58,150 nt of DNA. It comes from an uncultured Coriobacteriia bacterium. Lineage in GTDB: Bacteria; Actinomycetota; Coriobacteriia; Anaerosomatales; PALSA-660. Positions 57,153 through 58,150 of this stretch are shown in pieces. The notes below the pieces were generated by a model. The model was not told the DNA's origin and searched no databases. It saw only the letters and a program-made list of their open reading frames with translations. Position numbers and translations under genes: made by a program. Position 1 is the stretch's first letter. Every line of letters starts with the position of its first letter. The DNA lies in contig CAIKZH010000003.1 in NCBI GenBank assembly GCA_903831865.1, positions 1-58,150 on the forward strand. Direction: 5' to 3'.

Positions 57153-57203
57153 CGGAGGCTCCGTTTCCAGGATTACTTGATCCCGGAGAAAGGAGTCGGA
57201 CCT

Positions 57204-57506
57204 GTGGCACGACCTTCGAAGTACCCGCCCGAGTTCCGTGAGCGCTGTGTCAGGATCGCCCGGGAGTCCGAGCGCCCGATCGCCGCGGTGGCGCGTGATC
57301 TGGGCATGCACCACGAGACCTTGCGGCTGTGGGTGCGCCAGGACGAGGCCGACGACGGCACGCGCTCGGATCGCCTCACCACCGCCGAGCGCGAGGAGCT
57401 CACGGCTCTGCGGCGCGAGAACCGCGACCTGAAGAGGTCCAACGAGATCCTGAAGGCGGCGAGCGTGTTTTTCGCCCGCGAACTCGACCAGCCCCGTCCG
57501 AGGTGA
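57204..57506 (+). CDS. IS3 transposase orfA
   Basis: PSKYPPEFRERCVRIARES...HETLRLWVRQDE...LRRENRDLKRSNEILKAASVFFARELD. Confidence 0.95.
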   Translation: MARPSKYPPEFRERCVRIARESERPIAAVARDLGMHHETLRLWVRQDEADDGTRSDRLTTAEREELTALRRENRDLKRSNEILKAASVFFARELDQPRPR

Positions 57507-58093
57507 GCGCGTTCGTCGACGCGAATCGCGAGCACTTCGGGGTCGAGCCGATCTGCCGGGAGATAGAGGCTTCCGCGAGTGCGTATAGGGCGAGGCGGAC
57601 CAGACCACCGTCTGCTCGCTCGCTGCGAGACATCCGGTTGCTGGCCGAGATCCGCCGCGTGCACGCTGACTCTGACGGCATCTATGGCCAGTTCAAGATC
57701 TGGGACGAGCTCAACGCCCGGGGCACGACAGTCGCCCGCTGCACCGTCGAGAGGCTGATGCGCGCCCACGGCATCGCGGGAGTCTCCAACGGCCCTGTCT
57801 GCCGCACGACCATCCCCGGCCCGTCTCCCAGCGCCGCTCCCGATCTCGTGCGCCGTGACTTCTCCGCCGATCGCCCCGATCAGGTGTGGCTCTCGGACTT
57901 CACCTACATCCGCACCTGGGAGGGCTGGAGCTACCTGGCCATCGTGCTCGACGTGCACACGAGGCGCATCGTCGGCTGGCAGCTCGCGAGCCACATGCGC
58001 CAGTCGCTCGTCACCGACGCCTTCGACATGGCGCTGTCAGCACGACAGGAGCACGACGGCGGACTCATCGCCCACTCCGACAACGGGAGCCAG
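57503..58093 (+). CDS. IS3 transposase orfB (rve integrase), interrupted after HSDNGSQ
   Basis: WLSDFTYIRTWEGWSYLAIVLDVHTRRIVGWQLA ... HSDNGSQ then non-canonical GEIKRSSQHLE. Confidence 0.9.
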
Positions 58094-58150
58094 GGTGAAA
58101 TCAAGCGGTCGTCGCAACACCTCGAGAGCGAGGAGTTGCGATGGATCGAG
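58094..58150 (+). mobile_element. Probable left end of a second IS (IS30-like appearance)
   Basis: Break in orfB at HSDNGSQ; hairpin CAACACCTCG-AGAG-CGAGGAGTTG followed by ATG at 58141. Confidence 0.45.

Larger units (their letters stand above)
57134..58093 (+). mobile_element. IS3-family insertion sequence (5' part; interrupted)
   Basis: Terminal-repeat-like TGAAACGCCCCGGGTTTGACGGAG plus orfA/orfB. Confidence 0.8.

Overview
High-GC (actinobacterial-like) 58 kb mosaic island. (1) 1-3 kb: tail of an IS3-family transposase that has cut into a two-gene Eco57I-like adenine methyltransferase module, with a divergent PD-(D/E)XK nuclease. (2) About 3.1-38.9 kb: a siphovirus-type prophage. Endolysin, tail, capsid, portal and terminase genes run leftwards; early, zinc-finger and HNH genes, an excisionase and a repressor follow; a tyrosine integrase ends about 65 bp from the 3' half of a tRNA-Arg(CCT), a typical att junction. 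A non-phage cargo block (22.3-28.3 kb: SCP-x-type thiolase, a DUF35-like/3-hydroxyacyl-CoA dehydrogenase fusion, a HGSNAT-like membrane protein, a secreted protein) separates early and late regions. (3) 39-43.2 kb: a second integrative element with its own integrase, Xre, excisionase, replication-like and HNH genes. (4) 43.4-47.4 kb: a DUF262 + PIN gene pair followed by two integron attC-like recombination sites (45906-45995 and 46548-46634) that bracket one small ORF and precede a Zn-ribbon/membrane pair. This looks like an integron cassette array with no integron integrase in view (CALIN-like). (5) 47.5-57.1 kb: a module flanked by copies of a ~94 bp repeat that recurs inverted at 21.9 kb, then a nuclease-rich defence-like region (ArsR, Zn-finger, GIY-YIG-like, wHTH-PD-(D/E)XK, EVE-like/HNH, AAA ATPase + unknown partner). 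(6) 57.1-58.15 kb: an IS3 element apparently interrupted by another IS. No homology search or fold program was run; family names come from reading motifs.
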